Positions 9,901-17,866 of a DNA stretch of 64,000 bases are shown here, one piece after another. Position numbers and translations under genes: made by a program. This DNA is from Phycisphaerae bacterium (lineage in GTDB: Bacteria; Planctomycetota; Phycisphaerae; Phycisphaerales; SM1A02), in assembly GCA_016795065.1 (NCBI GenBank), contig JAEUIU010000054.1, positions 42,353 through 106,352 on the forward strand. The letters run 5' to 3'. The number at the start of each line of letters is the position of its first letter. Position 1 is the first letter of the stretch. The notes beneath the pieces were generated by a model that was not told where the DNA came from, ran no database searches, and worked only from the letters and a program-made list of their open reading frames with translations.

Positions 9901-10385
9901 TGACCCACAAGAGCGATGGAGTTTCGGAGCTCAAGCCCATCGAGCCCGAGCGGTCGACATCGTCGAACAGGCCTTTCGACGCGGCCGTCGGCAATGCCAC
10001 AGATAAAGCAGCGCCCAAGGCAGCGGACAAGAAGGCCGCCACGTCCGCCGCCAACACCAGCACCCGACCCGATAGCCAACCCGACAGTCAACCTGACAGC
10101 AAGCCCGACAGCCAGACCGGCAGCCCAACCGGGAGCCCAACCGGGAGCCCAACCGGGAGCATGCCCAGCAGCAAGTCAGGCAGCAAGACAGGCAGCAAGA
10201 CCACTTCGAAAACGGCTGCCGGCGGCGGCGCTGCCACAGCCAAAGCGAGCGCCACAACGAAAGCCACGACGACTGCCTCGCCGACAACCAAGCCCGCAAC
10301 CAAGCCCGCAGCCAAGCCCGCAGCCAAGCCCGCAACCAAGCCTCCAACCATGTCCCCGGCCGCGGTCGCTCCATCCAAGTCCTGA
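6948..10385 (+). CDS. uvrA: Excinuclease ABC subunit A with long repetitive C-terminal tail
   Basis: UvrA is the damage-sensing ABC-type ATPase dimer of nucleotide excision repair. Both ABC modules are complete: Walker A G-V-S-G-S-G-K-S-S and G-V-S-G-S-G-K-S-T, signature L-S-G-G-E-A-Q-R in each, and Walker B ending D-E-P-T. The insertion domains are recognisable, and the C-terminal zinc module C-E-A-C ... C-D-T-C is intact. The first zinc module is altered: C-x5-C (C-S-K-H-P-E-C) replaces the usual C-x2-C before C-P-A-C. The UvrA core ends near residue 985. About 160 more residues follow, almost wholly Ser, Thr, Lys, Pro, Ala, Asp and Gly in short repeats, absent from standard UvrA proteins of about 940-980 residues. 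Start alternatives are 6864 and 6936. Confidence 0.97.
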   Translation: MCPPPSANRRDPAGDSSLDPRHCIRVRGAKEHNLKDVSLDIPRDQLVVMTGVSGSGKSSLAFDTIFAEGQRKYMESLSAYARQFLDQMEKPNVEAIEGLPPTIAIEQRTGGHTPRSTVATTTEIYDYLRLLYARCGQPTCWHVKEGKGKSTGEVCGEPITAASVSQIVATLVDHRAGKRAMICAPMVRGKKGFHRDILEAIQKQGFVRARVDGTIVDLRETLKTGGDNPLKLGRYETHDVEAVVDRIQIGEESRQRLAESVEASLKLAEGNVVVLIEEGEGAGTTWKEERYSEKFACSKHPECSLEELEPRLFSFNSPHGACPACAGLGRVSELDERLVVPHPDKPLGEAIDPWRKNGPRMNMWYGRLLRKLATKFGLDPQMPFAKLPAKPKRQLMQGLSIEEEEKLGFSWEGILPGLKRRYLETESDIVKERLTAYMSDAPCHACLGARLKPAALAVRIRSGSLFLNIAQVCNLNVERAIGFFASLALDTERRAIAAPILKEIQARLGFLSSVGLEYLSLDRTSSTLSGGEAQRIRLATQVGSGLVGVAYVLDEPTIGLHQRDNDRLVATLRRLADIGNTVLVVEHDEDMIRASDWVVDVGPGPGRHGGMIVASGPPLEVAAHPTSLTGAYLSGRRSIEVPKSRRAVDPAKGVTIHGARANNLKSIDVTIPANGMICVTGVSGSGKSTLVNDILLNSAMIEIQDSRIVAGAHDKITGLKSYDRIVDVDQSPIGRTPRSNPATYTGIFDEIRKIFALTSESKIRGYEPGRFSFNVKGGRCEACQGQGVRRIEMHFLPDVFVVCDTCKGSRYNRETLEVKYKHKTIADVLEMTVDDAVQYFDSHPKIRRMLECLQEVGLGYIQLGQASTTLSGGEAQRVKLASELGTASSLSGIITKTLYILDEPTTGLHFDDVRKLIGVLVKLADAGHTLVVIEHNLDVIKCADWIIDLGPEGGDRGGTVIATGTPESIAAHPTSYTGKYLKSLLTHKSDGVSELKPIEPERSTSSNRPFDAAVGNATDKAAPKAADKKAATSAANTSTRPDSQPDSQPDSKPDSQTGSPTGSPTGSPTGSMPSSKSGSKTGSKTTSKTAAGGGAATAKASATTKATTTASPTTKPATKPAAKPAAKPATKPPTMSPAAVAPSKS
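10065..10378 (+). repeat. Low-complexity tandem repeats in the uvrA tail
   Basis: Coding-strand repeats encode the UvrA tail. Near 10075-10115 are D-S-Q/K-P units of 12 nt. At about 10123-10160 a 12-nt unit (ccaaccgggagc) occurs three times (P-T-G-S). At about 10288-10342 a 12-nt unit (aagcccgcaacc / aagcccgcagcc) occurs at least four times (K-P-A-T/A). Units stay in frame, consistent with slippage-driven expansion. Confidence 0.85.
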
Positions 10386-10547
10386 CCGGCTCTGCCCAAG
10401 ATTTCCGTTCGCGTGCTGCATCGGATCTGCGCGATGCGTCGAAGGAACAGTCGTTCGCGGCGACCCCTTCTCTCGCCGCTGAAGCTGTCGGCCTGAGGAC
10501 CCACGTCCCGGCGCTGCTTCGTCACCGCTCTCGTCCAAGGAACACCT

Positions 10548-11573
10548 ATGGTCCGCGCTATCTCATCGCCTTCTCCGCTCTCGTCGTTCTCAGTGTTCTC
10601 GTTCATCGCCTGCCTCGCCGCCGCCGGTCCCGTCGTTACCGCGTCCGCTCTTGCCGGAGGCGGTTCCTGCTCGGCGTCGCTCGCACCTGCCCCGAATGCC
10701 TCCCTGGCCGCCATCGCCGATGCCAAACCGATCATCGAAACGGCCGTCGCGGCTGGCAACTTCAAGATCCTCGCCGAACTCCTGACCACCGCAGGCCTCA
10801 TCGAGCCACTCGGCGGCAAGGGACCGTTCACCGTCTTTGCCCCCACCGACGAGGCTTTCGCGAAACTCCCGAAGGAAGTCGTCGCCGACCTCATGAAGCC
10901 GGAGAACAAGGCCAAGCTCGTCAACATCCTCACCTACCACGTGGTGCCGGCGAAGGCCTTGGCCAAGGACGTCACCACCATGAAGACGGCGACTACGCTC
11001 CAAGGGCAGCGGGTCGACATCAAGGTCAAGGGCGGCAAGGTCATGCTTGACGGTGCAAACGTCACCGCAGCCGACATCGTTTGCACGAATGGCGTGATCC
11101 ACGTGATTGACAGCGTGATCATGCCGGTCAGCGATGACATCACCCAAGTCGCCACCAAGGCCGGAAAGTTCAACACCCTGCTTGTGGCGCTCGGCGCGGC
11201 CGGGCTCGCAGACACCTTCAAGGGTAAGGGGCCCTTCACGGTGCTCGCCCCGACGGACGAGGCCTTCGCGAAGCTCCCCAAGGGCACCGTCGAGGAACTG
11301 CTGAAGCCGGAGAACAAGGCGAAGCTTTCCGCCATCCTCTCCGCTCACGTCATCCCGAACGTCGCCGCTTACAGCGACGCAGTGGCGACGATGAAGGAAG
11401 TCCCGACGCTCGGCGGTTCGCCGCTCAAGGTCGAGACCAAGGACGGCATGATCATGATCGGCGGCTCGACGGTGATCATGGCCGACGTCGAGGCCAGCAA
11501 CGGCGTCATCCACGCGATCGACACCGTCATTCTTCCTGCTTCAGCCGCGAAGGCTCAGGCTAGCGCCCACTGA
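10548..11573 (+). CDS. Secreted protein with two FAS1 (fasciclin) domains
   Basis: A 341-residue exported protein. A long signal region (about 1-37) precedes two fasciclin domains (about 50-190 and 195-335). Each shows the FAS1 landmarks G-P-F-T-V-F/L-A-P-T-D-E-A-F, L-x-x-H-V-I/V-P and N-G-V-I-H-x-I-D-x-V-I-x-P. FAS1 domains mediate adhesion to extracellular polymers or other cells. The two copies are close in sequence, suggesting a recent internal duplication. A Shine-Dalgarno-like aagga lies just upstream of the ATG. The gene converges with the glycosyltransferase gene downstream. Confidence 0.95.
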   Translation: MVRAISSPSPLSSFSVFSFIACLAAAGPVVTASALAGGGSCSASLAPAPNASLAAIADAKPIIETAVAAGNFKILAELLTTAGLIEPLGGKGPFTVFAPTDEAFAKLPKEVVADLMKPENKAKLVNILTYHVVPAKALAKDVTTMKTATTLQGQRVDIKVKGGKVMLDGANVTAADIVCTNGVIHVIDSVIMPVSDDITQVATKAGKFNTLLVALGAAGLADTFKGKGPFTVLAPTDEAFAKLPKGTVEELLKPENKAKLSAILSAHVIPNVAAYSDAVATMKEVPTLGGSPLKVETKDGMIMIGGSTVIMADVEASNGVIHAIDTVILPASAAKAQASAH

Positions 11574-11630
11574 TCCTCATCCACTCAAGCGGACGTCACG
11601 CGCCGCATACGACAACGCTGCAATGAACCG

Positions 11631-11670
11631 AGATCAGGTGCCGATCAGACGATTGGCGCCTGGTCTCTTT
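11631..11670 (+). terminator. Terminator between convergent genes
   Basis: A 12-bp stem (agatcaggtgcc / ggcgcctggtct, two G-T pairs) with a 12-nt loop is followed by ctttc. It lies 58 nt after the FAS1 gene stop and before the convergent stop at 11708. Confidence 0.6.
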
Positions 11671-11707
11671 CCCGTGAAGCTCCTCGCCTGCGAGAGTCTT
11701 CCATCGG

Positions 11708-13252
11708 CTATGACCGAACGGGCTCAGAGCCCGCCGCCGCGACGGGCCTCGAGAAGTACCCTCGCCCAACATCGATCGGCGTCGCCCGCAGCCGACACTC
11801 GAGCCAGCCGCCTTCGGCGCTCGAGTCGCTTCGGACGATCCGCGGCGCGGGACCAACGGTGGCCAGGCCTCCCACGTGACGGAGGAACGCGAGGAACTCC
11901 TCCGCGGTGAAACGGCAGCCGCGTTCGTCGATGTCGTCAAGCAACGCCGCCCGAAGCTCGGTCCGCACCAGAATCGTCCCCTCGCCGCTTACGACTCTCC
12001 GCGCTTCTCGCAAGATCCCAACGGGATTCCAGCTTCGCTCGAGGACCCCAAGGAGAGCAACCAGCGGCCTGCTTTCCGCGGGAAGCCCGGTGTGCGGAAA
12101 CCGGTCGCACGCCGAGAAGATCGGCGGCCCCGCTGGGAACGCCTTGGCAACCGCGCCTGTCATGGACAGGGCTGCAGAGTGTGCGGGCCCAGGTCGCTCA
12201 AATCCCTCGAACGCCACTCCAGCTCGTGCGAGTGAAACGCCGAGCGTGCCGCAGCCCGAACCGAATTGTGTCACCAACCGCCCCGAAACAATGTCCGGGG
12301 CGATGAAATCCAGCTCCTCCCGCAGCCGCGTCGACAATACCCGGTCCGAGGCCAGCCGCGTCCACTCGTCCGCCGGCGCCTCGCATTCCCGCTCGGTCAG
12401 ATCGCGCCACCACAGGGGCGTCCCCGCATAGCGTCGGCGCACTTCCTCCAGATCCGGTGCCAGACGATCGAAGCCCCAACGCTCGCGAAAGTGCTCTAAC
12501 GATTCGTCCAGCGCCGCGGGGCGATCCGCGCGATTCGCCCGCGGAAGCCGATCGACGTGCCAATGCTCAAAGGCGACTCGCGACGTTACCTTCACCTTCC
12601 ATCCACCGAGCCGCACGCGAACGCCGTACTCCTCGGTCTGTCCGCGGAGCATCTCCTCGTCATAGCCCCCTACGGACGCATGCACCGCGCGGCGGGTCAT
12701 GTAGAAGCAGCCCATCGCGTGATCAACCTCTCGCTCCGGCGGCAACTCATCGAGCCTTGCCCCGTGGGCAATGTGTCGGTAGCCGCGCGGCCCCCAAAGG
12801 TCGTCGCCGAACGCATGAACCGTTCCGTCAGGCAGAAGTTGCGTCGCGGTCACGACCCCGAGGCGTTCATCGACGTCGAACATCGCAACCAGCGGGGTGA
12901 GCCACCGATCGGTTCGGAGCACGATGTCACCATCGAGTCGGGCGAGAAACTCGCCTTGGCTCTCGCGTTCGAGCACATTCAGCACGCGCGAGAGGACACC
13001 CGAATGCGGCAGCTCAATCAGCCGAAGAAAGGGCCGTCCATCCGGCAAGCGGCGCCTGGCCCACTGCCGACAGGTCGCCAGGCTGTCGTCGCTCGAGCCG
13101 TCGTCGGCAACGACGATCTCGAATGAGACGTTCTCACCTACGAGCGTGCGCTCCAGCGATTCGAAGAGCTGGCTCGCAAGGTCCCGTCCGGAACGCGAGC
13201 TCGAACGCCCGTTGTCGAAGTTGGGGATGATGATCGAGACGCGCGGCGACAT
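11708..13252 (-). CDS. Family 2 glycosyltransferase fused to a methyltransferase-like domain
   Basis: A 514-residue protein. Residues about 1-270 form a GT-A family 2 glycosyltransferase: V-S-I-I-I-P-N-F-D at the N-terminus, V-V-A-D-D-G-S-S-D-D, the metal-binding R-L-D-G-D-I motif, and a second-half E-E-Y-G-V-R-V-R segment. Residues about 320-480 look like a class I SAM-dependent methyltransferase: a glycine-rich F-G-S-G-C-G-T-L motif, an acidic strand, then L-G-V-L-E-R-S-W-N-P. Several SAM-site positions are weak, so activity is uncertain. Fusions of this sort decorate extracellular polysaccharide or surface glycans. The ATG at 13252 was chosen because the family N-terminus begins there and a TANNNT box lies 5 nt upstream. 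Confidence 0.85.
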   Translation of the reverse strand: MSPRVSIIIPNFDNGRSSSRSGRDLASQLFESLERTLVGENVSFEIVVADDGSSDDSLATCRQWARRRLPDGRPFLRLIELPHSGVLSRVLNVLERESQGEFLARLDGDIVLRTDRWLTPLVAMFDVDERLGVVTATQLLPDGTVHAFGDDLWGPRGYRHIAHGARLDELPPEREVDHAMGCFYMTRRAVHASVGGYDEEMLRGQTEEYGVRVRLGGWKVKVTSRVAFEHWHVDRLPRANRADRPAALDESLEHFRERWGFDRLAPDLEEVRRRYAGTPLWWRDLTERECEAPADEWTRLASDRVLSTRLREELDFIAPDIVSGRLVTQFGSGCGTLGVSLARAGVAFEGFERPGPAHSAALSMTGAVAKAFPAGPPIFSACDRFPHTGLPAESRPLVALLGVLERSWNPVGILREARRVVSGEGTILVRTELRAALLDDIDERGCRFTAEEFLAFLRHVGGLATVGPAPRIVRSDSSAEGGWLECRLRATPIDVGRGYFSRPVAAAGSEPVRS

Positions 13253-13257
13253 CCTGC

Positions 13258-13263
13258 ACACTA
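13258..13263 (-). promoter_or_regulatory. TANNNT -10-like box before the GT2 gene
   Basis: TAGTGT on the minus strand ends 5 nt before the ATG at 13252, a further candidate for a leaderless start. Confidence 0.4.
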
Positions 13264-13399
13264 TCGACCGTCGGGAGAATTTGATGCAAAGTGAAGAGCT
13301 TCGATATTGCATCGGTTGCATCGGACCGCGATACTGCCGCTCATCTCGAATGGGCGTCAAATGGGGCGGCTCGCCCCCGACACATCATCGGAGCTTGTC

Positions 13400-14947
13400 A
13401 TGACACAGATGGGGGACACCGGCGGCAACCCGGGCACGCGAACGACGCGAAGGAAGCCTTGCGTCGTTTGCGACGCCGAATGCGAAGGACAGCCGCGGGT
13501 GAAAGACCCGAAGGGCCGTTATTACTGCCGGAGCTGCTACGACCGAAAGGCAGCCGAGCTGGCCGCTCGGGGCGGTCCTACGGTGGAGCTGAGCATTGAT
13601 CCGCAACCGGCGAGCGACCCCTTTGATGACCCCTCGTCCGCCCCGTTGAGTGACCTGGGCAGCATTGCCGCAGCAGCCGCGGCTGCTCCGACCGCCGCCC
13701 CTATGCAATTGGCCTGCCCCGCCTGTCAGGCCCCCATTCCGAGTGGAGGCGTCTTTTGTGTCGGCTGCGGGCACGACCTTCGAACAGGAAAGAAGACGTC
13801 GATGAAGGTCCAGAAGGCGCCGAAGGCAACGCCGGCGGTCCGCGCCGGCTCACAGGGCCCGTCAGCAGGGGCGGGCGGCGGCGCCCTCGACGGCGTCTTG
13901 GTCAATTGGACGCTCGGGTTCAGCCCGTCGATGGCCATTCTCATCGTCTTTTTCTATGCCCTTGCAGGCGGCATCGTTCGGGTCGCGACGGCCGGATCGC
14001 TCTTCTCCGGGCGGACTCCCGTCATGGCTAACGGATGGGGCGGCTCGCTGCTCTTTCTCGGCATCGGCAGTTCGATCGCGGCGGTGCTGGTCTACTTCGT
14101 CGGGGCGTGGTGGTTTCGTGTCCGTGTTTCTTGGTCAGGCGGCGAAGCCGATGTCGACGCTGCTCGATCCAGCTACTGCGCGACCTACCTACCTTCCCTC
14201 GTGGTCTTGGTGATGGCCGCCGCCCTCTGCTTGCAATCCGTTCCCGGCCAGCTCTCGGAGTCAACGCAGACGGTTGCGATCAGCCTTCACCTGCTTTCCG
14301 AAGGGTTGGCGTACCTCGGTTGCCTTTGGCTTTTCTGGATCGCCCATCGGGCGTTCCGGGCGAAGTTGGTCGGCGCCGCGTTGCTCTTGGTGGCTTTGCC
14401 TTGGGTCGTGTTCATCCTTGCAGCGGTCTTGGCGGTCGCTGCGGAGGGCCTGAAGGAGCTCAAGGCCGAAGCCGGTGCGGCGAGCCAGCGTGCCGCACAG
14501 TTCGGCATCGCGGGACCGCATGAGGACCTTCCACTTGCTGTCGAGTTTCCTGCCGCGTGGCAAACTCGCTACAACCCCCCCGAGGAGGAGCTCCGGGGCA
14601 TCGGCCTCGAGGCTCCCAGCGGCGAAGGAGTGCACGTCAGCGTTTCGGACGAAGAGATCGACTTCGAGAGTTGGGCCTCGGCAGTCGTCGAAGGCTACGC
14701 CGAGATGGAGTTCACTGCCGATGCGGGTGTACCACTTTCGTCCTTGGGCAAGTGGCACGGAAAGGGACGCGCGTACCGCCTCAGTGGTCAAGGCGAAACG
14801 CTCATCGCCCGCATCTTGATGACGCCGACGGGAGAGGGTCGTTGGCTGCTGATCGAAGCGCTTCGCTCCGAACCTGATGTCAACCGGGTGCAGCCGCTCT
14901 TTGAGCGGATTTACGAGGGCATCGATCCGACCCGTCGAACCAAGTGA
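13400..14947 (+). CDS. Multi-pass membrane protein with two N-terminal zinc ribbons
   Basis: A 515-residue protein of no named family. It begins with two cysteine-rich modules: C-V-V-C ... Y-C-R-S-C (about 17-50) and a zinc ribbon C-P-A-C ... C-V-G-C-G-H-D-L (about 108-130). A linker follows, then five to six hydrophobic segments between about 175 and 350. A C-terminal domain (about 375-510) begins L-P-L-A-V-E-F-P-A-A-W and resembles PsbP/DUF1795-like folds. The ATG at 13400 is preceded by a weak ggagc; 13409 is an alternative. The combination suggests a stress- or envelope-linked membrane protein, but no function can be stated. Confidence 0.75.
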   Translation: MTQMGDTGGNPGTRTTRRKPCVVCDAECEGQPRVKDPKGRYYCRSCYDRKAAELAARGGPTVELSIDPQPASDPFDDPSSAPLSDLGSIAAAAAAAPTAAPMQLACPACQAPIPSGGVFCVGCGHDLRTGKKTSMKVQKAPKATPAVRAGSQGPSAGAGGGALDGVLVNWTLGFSPSMAILIVFFYALAGGIVRVATAGSLFSGRTPVMANGWGGSLLFLGIGSSIAAVLVYFVGAWWFRVRVSWSGGEADVDAARSSYCATYLPSLVVLVMAAALCLQSVPGQLSESTQTVAISLHLLSEGLAYLGCLWLFWIAHRAFRAKLVGAALLLVALPWVVFILAAVLAVAAEGLKELKAEAGAASQRAAQFGIAGPHEDLPLAVEFPAAWQTRYNPPEEELRGIGLEAPSGEGVHVSVSDEEIDFESWASAVVEGYAEMEFTADAGVPLSSLGKWHGKGRAYRLSGQGETLIARILMTPTGEGRWLLIEALRSEPDVNRVQPLFERIYEGIDPTRRTK

Positions 14948-15002
14948 GGCCGAAGCGACGGCGTCATGCCGGCTGAGGGACCTCATCCCAGCGCCGCCCA
15001 CT

Positions 15003-15008
15003 ACCATG
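15003..15008 (+). promoter_or_regulatory. TANNNT -10-like box before the thioesterase gene
   Basis: TACCAT ends 5 nt before the ATG at 15014. It supports that ATG over the in-frame start at 14966. Confidence 0.35.
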
Positions 15009-15013
15009 CGTTC

Positions 15014-15457
15014 ATGCCCGACTCCGACGGCTGGCTCCCAGCCCTCCGAAATCTCACGTCACCAAAGGATGCCAACCACCAAGGCAGTGTCTTCGGTGGC
15101 GTCATTCTCTCGCTGATCGATCAGGCGGGGTACGTCGAGGCCCGTCGTCACGGTGTCCATCGGTGGGTCACGATCGCGATGGACGCGGTTCAGTTTCACC
15201 AGCCGGTGTGGATGGGTGACATCGTCACCGCCTACACCCGGACCGCTCGGACCGGCACGACGTCGGTCACCGTTCAAGTCCGCGTCGAAGCCGAGCGCTA
15301 TACGACCGGCGAACGGGTCGGCGTGACCGAAGCCACCATGACGCTCGTCGCCACCGACGCCAACGGCAAGCCGATTCCCTTTCGCAACGCCCCGTCCATG
15401 CCCGTCGCCCAAGCGAATCCACCGAGCACTCCTTCGTCCGGAAGCGGGGCAGCCTGA
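15014..15457 (+). CDS. Hotdog-fold acyl-CoA thioesterase (YciA-like)
   Basis: A 147-residue single hotdog domain that should hydrolyse acyl-CoA thioesters. The YciA/BACH signatures are present: M/L-P-x-x-x-N-x-x-G-x-x-F-G-G as D-A-N-H-Q-G-S-V-F-G-G, the following L-I-D-Q-A-G helix, V-T-I-A-M-D-A-V-Q-F and a V-G/M-G-D-I-V turn with R-T-G-T-T-S. Length fits the family. Its stop codon overlaps the purN start (TGATG), so the two are likely co-translated. Chain-length preference cannot be read from sequence. Confidence 0.9.
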   Translation: MPDSDGWLPALRNLTSPKDANHQGSVFGGVILSLIDQAGYVEARRHGVHRWVTIAMDAVQFHQPVWMGDIVTAYTRTARTGTTSVTVQVRVEAERYTTGERVGVTEATMTLVATDANGKPIPFRNAPSMPVAQANPPSTPSSGSGAA

Positions 15458-16077
15458 TGCTCCGCATCGGGGCCCTGATCTCGGGCGGCGGTCGCACGGT
15501 CCTCAATCTCGCCGAGTCGTTCCGACGCGATGCCATTCCGGCCTCGATCGCCGTGGTCATCGCCCATCGGTCGGAACTCGCCGGCGTCGAGCGTTGCCGA
15601 AGCGCCGGTCTTTCGGTGGAGGTCCTGCCCCGCTCGCTCCCCTCGCCCCTCTCCCCAACCCAATCCTTGGATGACAGGATCGACGTCGCCCTCGCCGACG
15701 CCAACGTCGACCTGGTCTGCCTATGCGGTTACCTGCGGCACTTTCGCGTCGGCCAACGCTGGGCCGGCCGAACCCTCAACATCCATCCCTCACTCCTTCC
15801 CGAGTTTGGTGGCCACGGCATGTTCGGCGACCACGTTCACGCTGCGGTCCTCGCCGCCGGGGCGAGCCACTCCGGGTGCACCGTGCACCTCGTCGACGAG
15901 GTCTATGACCGCGGGCCGATCCTCCTCCAGCGACGGTGCCCGGTTCTCCCTGGCGACGACGTCCGCACCCTCGCCGCCCGCGTCTATGCCGAGGAGACGC
16001 TGGCCTACCCCGAGGTAGTCCGCCGCATCGCCACGGGCGAACTGCCCCTCCCGATTGCGTTGTCCCGCTCCTTCTGA
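15457..16077 (+). CDS. purN: Phosphoribosylglycinamide formyltransferase
   Basis: PurN transfers a formyl group from 10-formyl-THF to GAR in purine synthesis. The 206-residue protein carries the N-terminal phosphate-binding I-S-G-G-G motif, the N-I-H-P-S-L-L-P catalytic segment with Asn and His, H-x-A-V-L-A-A-G, S-G-C-T-V-H and the catalytic aspartate within V-D-E-V-Y-D-R-G-P-I-L-L-Q. It starts inside the stop codon of the thioesterase gene. A stretch of Pro/Ser residues (about 50-65) is an insertion relative to E. coli PurN. Confidence 0.93.
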   Translation: MLRIGALISGGGRTVLNLAESFRRDAIPASIAVVIAHRSELAGVERCRSAGLSVEVLPRSLPSPLSPTQSLDDRIDVALADANVDLVCLCGYLRHFRVGQRWAGRTLNIHPSLLPEFGGHGMFGDHVHAAVLAAGASHSGCTVHLVDEVYDRGPILLQRRCPVLPGDDVRTLAARVYAEETLAYPEVVRRIATGELPLPIALSRSF

Positions 16078-16109
16078 CGATGCTTGGCAACCAAAGCCAG
16101 ACCTCCGCG

Positions 16110-16115
16110 TAGCAT
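16110..16115 (+). promoter_or_regulatory. TANNNT -10-like box before the HExxH-PDZ gene
   Basis: TAGCAT ends 6 nt before the GTG at 16122. A TTGGCA lies 20 nt further upstream, slightly too far for a standard -35. Confidence 0.4.
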
Positions 16116-16121
16116 GAGGTC

Positions 16122-17738
16122 GTGCGACCACGCCTTCGATTGCCCATCGCTCTTGCCGCCGTTCTGGTCGCCGTAGCGCCCCTCTTCGATGGGATGCAGC
16201 CGAAGGCCCACGGCGCCGTGAGCATCGCCCCTCCGCTCGACGCCGCCGCGGCGAATGCCCTCCAGGATCGCATCGACCGGACACTCGAAGCCCACAAGTG
16301 GACCGAGGCCCTGCCGCTGATCGACCGCTACCTCACCGAGGTCGGTCGCGATCCGATCATGCTCTACAACGCAGCATGTTGCCACGCCCAACTCGGTGAC
16401 AAGGACAAGGGCGCAGCGGCACTCCTCGACGCGGTAAAGGTTGGCTTCCGAGACTTCGACACGATGGAGGAGGACCCGGATCTCGAGCCCCTTCGCGAAC
16501 ATCCGACCTACACCGCGATCCTCGAGGCCCGCGATCGGGTGAAGCACAAGGGCGATGCCCCGAACCTCACCCCCGATCCCGATCCCGCCTCGGCGAAGCC
16601 GAAAGACGCCACGTCGCCCGCCAAGAGCAAGCCATCGAACGAGAAGGCGTCCAAGCGCAACGCTGAGCTGACCCTCGACGGCTGTCCGCAATGCGACGAA
16701 TGGAAACGCCTGCACGGCGAGAAGCGCTATCGCTACGAGAGCGATCCCACGCGTCGACTGAACTACGCGACCTGCCTCGATGAGGAGACGCACCAGGAAA
16801 TGCGCACGCTCATCGAGCGCGAGGCCGATTGGTTGTCGAAGAATCTCTTTGGCGATGAGCCCGGCTACGAGACGCTCCTCGCCGTGCCAACGCCCACCGA
16901 CGCGAAGCTCTACTTCCCCGACACCAACACCTCGGGCATCTACGTCCACCACAATCGGATGCTTGTCGCCCGCGACATCGGCGAGAGCCTCCAGCATGAG
17001 TTCGTCCATCTCATGCACTACGGACACATGGAGCGGCTTCGCCAAAAGCACCCGATCTGGATCCAGGAAGGTCTCGCCGCCCTCTTCGAGGCCTACGAAC
17101 TCGACGGCAGCGATGGGATTCGCTTCCTTCCCAACACAAGGCACAACCTCATCCACCGGGCCGTGAAGACCGGGGTCGCCATGCCGTGGACGAAGCTCTT
17201 CGCCCTCGCCCCCGATGCCTTCATGGATCGCGGTTCTGGCCTGTACCCGCAGGTTCGCTCGATCTTCCTCTACTTCGCCGATCGCGGAAAGCTCAAGCCC
17301 TTCTACGAGGAGTACACCCGCGGCTTTCGCGATGATCCCAGCGGCGCGAAGGCAATCGAACGCGTCTTCGGCAAACCGCTTTCCGACGTCGAGCGGCAGT
17401 GGCGCGAGTGGGTGAAGAACGGCGGCGCGATCGACGACACGATTCGCGCCGGAGACGCGTCATTGGGGATCTCGATCTCGGAGACGCCCGGCGGCATCAA
17501 GATCAAGGAGATCCTCCGCGGCGCCGCGGTGCGAGCCGCGGGCCTGCGCATTGGTGATGTCATCGTCGCCCTCGACGGCAAGGCGGTGCGTTCGTCGCGC
17601 GAGCTCGCTGTGGCGATCGCGGCGAAGCGCGTCGGCGAAGCGGTGATGGTGCGATTCCGGCGCGGCGAGGAATATGAAGAAGCGTCGGTCACGCTGAAGC
17701 CGCTCGCCCCGCAGTTCGAAACTCGCCCGCGCCCGTGA
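16122..17738 (+). CDS. Exported HExxH metalloprotease-like protein with PDZ domain
   Basis: A 538-residue protein starting at GTG. A signal peptide (about 1-31) is followed by a TPR-like helical region (about 40-145), a charged linker, and a zincin-like domain. H-E-F-V-H at 292-296 and a W-I-Q-E-G glutamate near 316 form a gluzincin-type ligand set, close to the DUF1570/peptidase MA group. A C-terminal PDZ domain (about 445-530) contains G-L-R-I-G-D-V-I-V-A-L-D-G-K. Two cysteines in C-P-Q-C (about 188) could bind metal or form a disulfide. It is probably a periplasmic peptidase; the substrate is unknown. Confidence 0.85.
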   Translation: MRPRLRLPIALAAVLVAVAPLFDGMQPKAHGAVSIAPPLDAAAANALQDRIDRTLEAHKWTEALPLIDRYLTEVGRDPIMLYNAACCHAQLGDKDKGAAALLDAVKVGFRDFDTMEEDPDLEPLREHPTYTAILEARDRVKHKGDAPNLTPDPDPASAKPKDATSPAKSKPSNEKASKRNAELTLDGCPQCDEWKRLHGEKRYRYESDPTRRLNYATCLDEETHQEMRTLIEREADWLSKNLFGDEPGYETLLAVPTPTDAKLYFPDTNTSGIYVHHNRMLVARDIGESLQHEFVHLMHYGHMERLRQKHPIWIQEGLAALFEAYELDGSDGIRFLPNTRHNLIHRAVKTGVAMPWTKLFALAPDAFMDRGSGLYPQVRSIFLYFADRGKLKPFYEEYTRGFRDDPSGAKAIERVFGKPLSDVERQWREWVKNGGAIDDTIRAGDASLGISISETPGGIKIKEILRGAAVRAAGLRIGDVIVALDGKAVRSSRELAVAIAAKRVGEAVMVRFRRGEEYEEASVTLKPLAPQFETRPRP

Positions 17739-17761
17739 CGGGCCCTTGTGCAGCACGATGA

Positions 17762-17800
17762 TCGCCGTGACATGCGGCGAGCGATCGCGTTTGCTACACT
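17762..17800 (+). promoter_or_regulatory. Hairpin followed by TANNNT box upstream of DUF502 gene
   Basis: A 6-bp stem (tcgccg/cggcga, 7-nt loop) at 17762-17780 could end the previous transcript, though its T-tract is poor. A -10-like TACACT lies at 17795-17800, 66 nt before the next start. Confidence 0.3.
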
Positions 17801-17866
17801 GCCTCTGGCAAGCTCAGCAACTTACGCTGGTCTCGCCGTGTTGAAGTCTGGCCCATTCCGCGTGCG

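Noticed and set aside
10065..10378. CRISPR array or minisatellite outside genes
   Set aside because: The 12-nt repeats stay in the uvrA reading frame and have no spacers.
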